Positions 54,162-64,000 of a DNA stretch of 64,000 nt are shown piece by piece (positions within the stretch are counted from its first letter, which is position 1; every line of letters begins with the position of its first letter). The notes beneath the pieces were generated by a model. That model had not been told where the DNA came from, ran no database searches, and saw nothing but the letters and a program-made list of their open reading frames with translations. The stretch spans positions 1 through 64,000 of the forward strand of contig NZ_JACHFK010000007.1 in assembly GCF_014201805.1 (NCBI RefSeq). Direction: 5' to 3'. The stretch is from Deinococcus metalli (GTDB lineage: Bacteria > Deinococcota > Deinococci > Deinococcales > Deinococcaceae). The position numbers and the translations under genes are program-made.

Positions 54162-54889
54162 CGCGCGCCTCCCGGAGCGGGCGGCCACGGCTGCGCAAAC
54201 TCGTTGAGCAGTCGGCCGCCACGCCGCGCCTCGGGCTGGGTGTCCGGCGACTGCCAGCGGCGCGGGCTGGTCAGGTCGTACTCGTAGCCGCGCCCAAAGC
54301 CGCTCGCCAGCGCCAGCGAGTTCCAGTCCGCCGCGATGAAGGGCTGCGGATTGAAGAAGCGCTGGTGCGAGCGGTCGCGCAGTTCGAGGTGCAGATGCGG
54401 CGCGCTCACGCAGGTGAACTGCGAATCGCCGCTGACGCCGATCACGTCGCCGCGCTTCACCCGCTGGCCCACCTTCATGGTCGAGCGCTTCTGGAGGTGC
54501 CCGTACAGGCTGCTGAGGTTCCCGGCGTGGTCGATCACGACGTTGTGCGGCGGGCTGCCGTGCGGGCCGTCCACGTCCACCACCACCCCGTCCCCGATGG
54601 CGTGCACCGGCGTGCCGCAGGGCGCGCTGAAGTCCAGGCCCGCGTGGATGCCCTGGAGGTTGCCGTAGGTGCTGCGCCGCTGCCGGTACGCGCCCGTGGT
54701 GTTGCCGTACCCCTGGCCGAGCAGCCACGTGTTCGGGCCGGGCGCGCCCGTGAACGGCAGCCCGAACTGCCGCGCGGGTTTGGCGATGGCGCTGTCCGGC
54801 AGGGCCGGCGCGTAGTGGGCTTCGGCGCCCACGGCGAGCAGCAGGGCGACCAGGGCGGCGGGACGGAGGAGGGCGGGCGCACGGGCCAT
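54158..54889 (-). CDS. M23-family metallopeptidase (LysM-less), secreted
   Basis: 243 residues with a signal peptide (LLAVGAEA, about residue 25). The LytM/M23 domain contains GIHAGLDFSAPCGTPVHAI (HxxxD), YGHLQK and APHLHLELRD (HxH), the zinc ligands of a functional endopeptidase. It likely cleaves peptidoglycan cross-links. The cysteine pair around PCGTP and FTCVSAP is unusual. No ribosome site clearly marks the start; ATG 54889 was chosen because the signal begins there. Coupled by a 4-nt overlap to the propeller protein gene. Confidence 0.86.
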   Translation of the reverse strand: MARAPALLRPAALVALLLAVGAEAHYAPALPDSAIAKPARQFGLPFTGAPGPNTWLLGQGYGNTTGAYRQRRSTYGNLQGIHAGLDFSAPCGTPVHAIGDGVVVDVDGPHGSPPHNVVIDHAGNLSSLYGHLQKRSTMKVGQRVKRGDVIGVSGDSQFTCVSAPHLHLELRDRSHQRFFNPQPFIAADWNSLALASGFGRGYEYDLTSPRRWQSPDTQPEARRGGRLLNEFAQPWPPAPGGAR

Positions 54890-55005
54890 GGCCGATGCTG
54901 ACGCGCCTCTGTGCGGCGGTGCGTGCGCGCGCCTACGTTTGCCGCGCCCCGGCGCTTGGGCAATCCTGAAGCGTTGCGCGCTCGTGACCATCCTGGGGCG
55001 GTGGC

Positions 55006-55034
55006 TTGACTTCCGGCGTGGGCGCCCGTAATCT
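55006..55034 (+). promoter_or_regulatory. promoter of tRNA-Asp
   Basis: TTGACT (55006-55011), a 17-nt spacer and TAATCT (55029-55034) lie 12 nt before tRNA-Asp, a near-consensus -35/-10 pair. Confidence 0.78.
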
Positions 55035-55046
55035 TCTGTGCGCTGG

Positions 55047-55122
<76 letters not shown>

Positions 55123-55128
55123 CAGGGG

Positions 55129-55160
55129 AAAGCGGGGGGAAACACCTCCCGCTTTCTTCA
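55129..55160 (+). terminator. terminator after tRNA-Asp
   Basis: Hairpin AAAGCGGG/CCCGCTTT with a loop containing AAACAC, followed by a broken T-run (CTTCATTGTT). Confidence 0.7.
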
Positions 55161-55324
55161 TTGTTCCGTTTCCCGCCGGGGCGGGGGCGGCGGATATGAC
55201 GGTTCGGGGGGTGCGCGTGCCGTATTATTTGCCCGGTTTCGCACGGCGTCCGGCGGGTGAGAGTGTGGCCCCCGAACCCCGCGCACGGCGAGCCTACCCC
55301 ACACCGGAGGAGGACGCGCCCGAC

Positions 55325-57247
<1,923 letters not shown>

Positions 57248-57260
57248 GCCCTTCAGACGA

Positions 57261-57291
57261 GAACGCGGCCCGCTCTGCACGGGCCGCGTTC
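57261..57291 (+). terminator. terminator after speA
   Basis: A perfect 12-bp hairpin (GAACGCGGCCCG with CGGGCCGCGTTC, loop 7) followed by TTGCTT, 14 nt after the speA stop. Confidence 0.9.
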
Positions 57292-57307
57292 TTGCTTCAG
57301 GTCGGAA

Positions 57308-57454
57308 TCAGTCGCCGGCGACCGGGTGGCCCAGCGACCGGACCCCGTCCTGGCTGTACTCGCGGTTGATCTCCCGTTCCTCTCGGGTCAGGACGATGAA
57401 GCTGAGCAGCATGATCAGCAGCGTCGCGGCGGCCATGAGCAGCAGGAGTTCCAT
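57308..57454 (-). CDS. small single-pass membrane protein (48 residues)
   Basis: A 48-residue ORF too short for routine calling. One membrane helix (about 3-23, LLLLMAAATLLIMLLSFIVL) is followed by a charged tail (TREEREINREYSQD) and LGHPVAGD. CACACT on the minus strand ends 6 nt before ATG 57454, the same near-consensus box that precedes the gene at 37230. The layout resembles other small membrane peptides that sit with partner complexes; no partner is evident. It lies between the speA terminator and the phosphatase gene. Confidence 0.65.
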   Translation of the reverse strand: MELLLLMAAATLLIMLLSFIVLTREEREINREYSQDGVRSLGHPVAGD

Positions 57455-57566
57455 GCCCGCAGTGTGGTCCCGGAGCGCCCGGCCCGAGTGATGCCCGTCT
57501 CAAGGCAGGCTGAGCGGGCCTTGGGCACCCCTGTATGCACCCTTGAGCGTTTCTTGAGGTGGTTTC

Positions 57567-58372
<806 letters not shown>

Positions 58373-58376
<4 letters not shown>

Positions 58377-58648
58377 GCCCGCTCTCCGTCGTCCGGCTCG
58401 TCGCTGAAGTCGAGCAGCGTCTGCTTGCTGCGCTCGCGCAGGTGCCGCGCGCCGTCGGGGGCGGCGGTGAAGGTCACGGTCGTCCCGGTCGTGTGGGCGT
58501 GGTACGCCGCGCCGTCCTGCGCGCCGGGCAGCCACGCGGCGGGCAACTGGAAGGTGCGCCCCAGCTCGTCCTCGACGTCCGCGAGGCCCGTGTCCTCGTC
58601 GAGCACGTCGATCACCAGCAGCAGGGAAGTGGGGGGGGAACCGGTCAT
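58373..58648 (-). CDS. DUF3006-like small protein
   Basis: 91 residues. An N-terminal beta-barrel pattern, [40 protein letters not shown], resembles DUF3006 proteins of Firmicutes and Deinococci, followed by a basic and acidic tail ([19 protein letters not shown]). Function unknown. The start is ATG 58648. It overlaps the downstream phosphatase gene by 4 nt, which suggests that it modulates or accompanies the phosphatase. Confidence 0.7.
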
Positions 58649-58763
58649 GCGTCATGCTAGCGGCCCCGCCCTGACCGCGGTCTTCTCCGGCGCCCACCAT
58701 GAACGCGCCGGCTGCATCCATCGGAGGACGTCCGCCCGGGTGCGCGGCTGCTACCGTGGGCGG

Positions 58764-59648
58764 ATGACCGCCCGGGGACCGTCCGTCACGCGCCGCCAGC
58801 TGCTGCGGGTGGCGGGCGGCGGCGCGGTGGCGCTCGCGGCGACCGGCGCGGTCGGGGTGGCGCAGGCGCACACGCTGGACGTCACCACGCACACGCGCCC
58901 CCTGCCGGGTCTGCGGTCCACGGTGCGCGTCGCGTTCCTGTCGGACCTGCACTACGGCCTGTATGTGGGGGCCGGGCAGCTGAGCGGCTGGGTGGACGCG
59001 GCGCTGGACACCCGGCCGGACCTCGTCCTGCTCGGCGGGGACCTGCTCGACCAGCACCTCGGGGGCTCGCCGCAGCCGCTGCTGACGGAACTCGCGCGGC
59101 TGCGGGCTCCGCTGGGCGTGTACGGCGTGTGGGGCAACCACGATTACGGCAGCTTCGGGAAGTACGGCAGCGCGTACTACGGCCCGGTGCGTGCCGACTG
59201 GGCGCGGCGGCGCGCCGATCTGGCCCGTGGCCTGCGGACGGCCGGCACCGTGATCCTGCTCAACGAGGGCGTGGCGGTGCGGACCGACCTGTACGTGGGC
59301 GGGGTGGACGACCTGTGGAACGGCACGCCGGACGTCCGCGCGGCCCTGCGCGGCGCACAGGGTCGGGCCACGATCCTGCTGAGCCACAACCCCGACGTGC
59401 TGGCGGACCTGCCCACGGCGGCCGGCGTGGTCTTGAGCGGCCACACCCACGGCGGGCAGGTGCGGCTGCCGCTGATCGGCGCGCCGGTGGTGCCGAGCGC
59501 CTTCGGACAGCGCTACGCGATGGGCTGGGTGGAGGGAGCGCATGGAACCCCCGCGTATGTCAGCCGGGGCCTGGGCACCAGCGGCATTCCCTTCCGCAAC
59601 CTGTGTGCGCCCGAGGTGACGGTCCTCACATTCACGCCGTCTGCCTGA
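58764..59648 (+). CDS. Tat-exported metallophosphoesterase (YkuE-like)
   Basis: 294 residues with a twin-arginine signal ([19 protein letters not shown], cleavage near AQAH, about residue 36). The calcineurin-like metal centre is complete: [43 protein letters not shown] and [13 protein letters not shown]. This order matches YkuE/YaeI phosphoesterases that act on phospholipid or UDP-sugar substrates outside the cytoplasm. TACCGT ends 6 nt before ATG 58764. It is a likely substrate of the TatA at 22154, folding with metal before export. Confidence 0.88.
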   Translation: MTARGPSVTRRQLLRVAGGGAVALAATGAVGVAQAHTLDVTTHTRPLPGLRSTVRVAFLSDLHYGLYVGAGQLSGWVDAALDTRPDLVLLGGDLLDQHLGGSPQPLLTELARLRAPLGVYGVWGNHDYGSFGKYGSAYYGPVRADWARRRADLARGLRTAGTVILLNEGVAVRTDLYVGGVDDLWNGTPDVRAALRGAQGRATILLSHNPDVLADLPTAAGVVLSGHTHGGQVRLPLIGAPVVPSAFGQRYAMGWVEGAHGTPAYVSRGLGTSGIPFRNLCAPEVTVLTFTPSA

Positions 59649-59983
59649 CCACTGGAGGGGAGAAGACGGGACACCGCGTGGCGTGCCCTCCAGCGCGTGA
59701 TGTTTCCCCGTTACAGGGATGACGGCGCCCATTCCCAGTCCTGGCATTTGACAGGATGTGACCGCCAGTCATTTCCCTGTGAAAACTGCTCGACTCGTGT
59801 GATGCTAATTGCTTTGCAAAGCAAACATTTCTCGGAGGGGCATTCGGCATCCATCGGCCTGGACGTTATAAACAAATGTTCAGGGTTTCAGCCGAGAAGG
59901 TGTACGGTGGACACTGAAGACCTGCTCCGGGCAGGTTGTCCGGATTCACCGCCGGAACGCGCACGGTGAGATGGAGCGACGAC
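59649..59983 (+). promoter_or_regulatory. 335-nt upstream region of gltB
   Basis: No convincing gene. It is AT-richer than the flanks and carries a perfect 16-bp palindrome TTGCTTTGCAAAGCAA at 59809-59824, a TTGACA hexamer at about 59754, and TATAAA at 59867-59872. The palindrome is the kind of site bound by a dimeric regulator, placed about 45 nt before the TATAAA box, an activator-like position. Which hexamers are used is not certain. Confidence 0.55.

Positions 59984-64000
<4,017 letters not shown>

Noticed and set aside
59697..59969. 90-residue ORF upstream of gltB
   Set aside because: It spans the palindrome and promoter-like boxes, lacks a ribosome site or leaderless box, and has a composition unlike the other genes.

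Overview
This is a GC-rich chromosomal window, about 70% GC by eye except for one AT-rich patch. Gene content points to a Deinococcus-type bacterium: an orphan LptB next to a DUF3084 coiled-coil protein, an LptD-like protein coupled to SpoIID, [LysW]-lysine hydrolase, a PQQ-propeller serine/threonine kinase resembling RqkA, ComEA/ComEC/ComM, type IV pilins, and many genes with a TANNNT -10 box only 5-9 nt before the start codon (leaderless mRNAs). No IS element, CRISPR array, rRNA, integrase or phage structural gene was seen.

Layout. 0.1-1.9 kb: fatty-acid catabolism pair (dienoyl-CoA reductase-like SDR, enoyl-CoA hydratase). 1.9-8.6 kb: CHASE3 histidine kinase with response regulator, lptB, DUF3084 protein, orphan sugar-type binding protein, small membrane protein. 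8.6-10.8 kb: Trk/Ktr potassium uptake. 10.8-13.8 kb: THUMP-type methyltransferase, small genes, Gfo/Idh/MocA oxidoreductase. 13.8-16.8 kb: competence operon comEA-comEC plus a coupled small gene. 17-24.5 kb: rarA, DUF885 metalloprotease-like protein, PQQ kinase, tatA, GDPD lipoprotein, DsbA-like protein. 24.5-26.7 kb: thrS behind a structured leader that encodes a 33-residue leaderless peptide. 26.7-39.9 kb: phosphotransferase, DUF genes, metallophosphoesterase lipoprotein, a degenerate GGDEF/EAL protein, cupin, SLC13 permease with lysK and a Pro/Ala-rich membrane protein, comM, a lipoprotein.

40-44.5 kb is the most unusual part. tRNA-Cys and tRNA-Val are followed by a lipoprotein gene, three type IV prepilins, an AT-rich O-antigen-ligase-family gene lying between pilins, and a decayed pilin tail. 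The stretch ends in a second copy of the 3' half of tRNA-Val (with its own terminator), as expected of an island inserted in the anticodon loop of tRNA-Val.

44.6-64 kb: FAD oxidoreductase, SpoIID and LptD-like genes (4-nt overlap), lipoprotein, serine hydrolase, rhodanese, TolB-like and M23 proteins (4-nt overlap), tRNA-Asp, speA, a 48-residue membrane peptide, a PPP phosphatase with a DUF3006-like partner, a Tat-exported phosphoesterase, and gltB running off the right edge.

Themes: DNA uptake and pili (comEA, comEC, comM, prepilins, pilin-glycosylation candidate), envelope assembly without an obvious LPS context (lptB, lptD-like, SpoIID, M23), signalling, and amino-acid and nitrogen metabolism (lysK, speA, thrS, gltB). 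Coordinates and starts were read by hand; no similarity search was possible.
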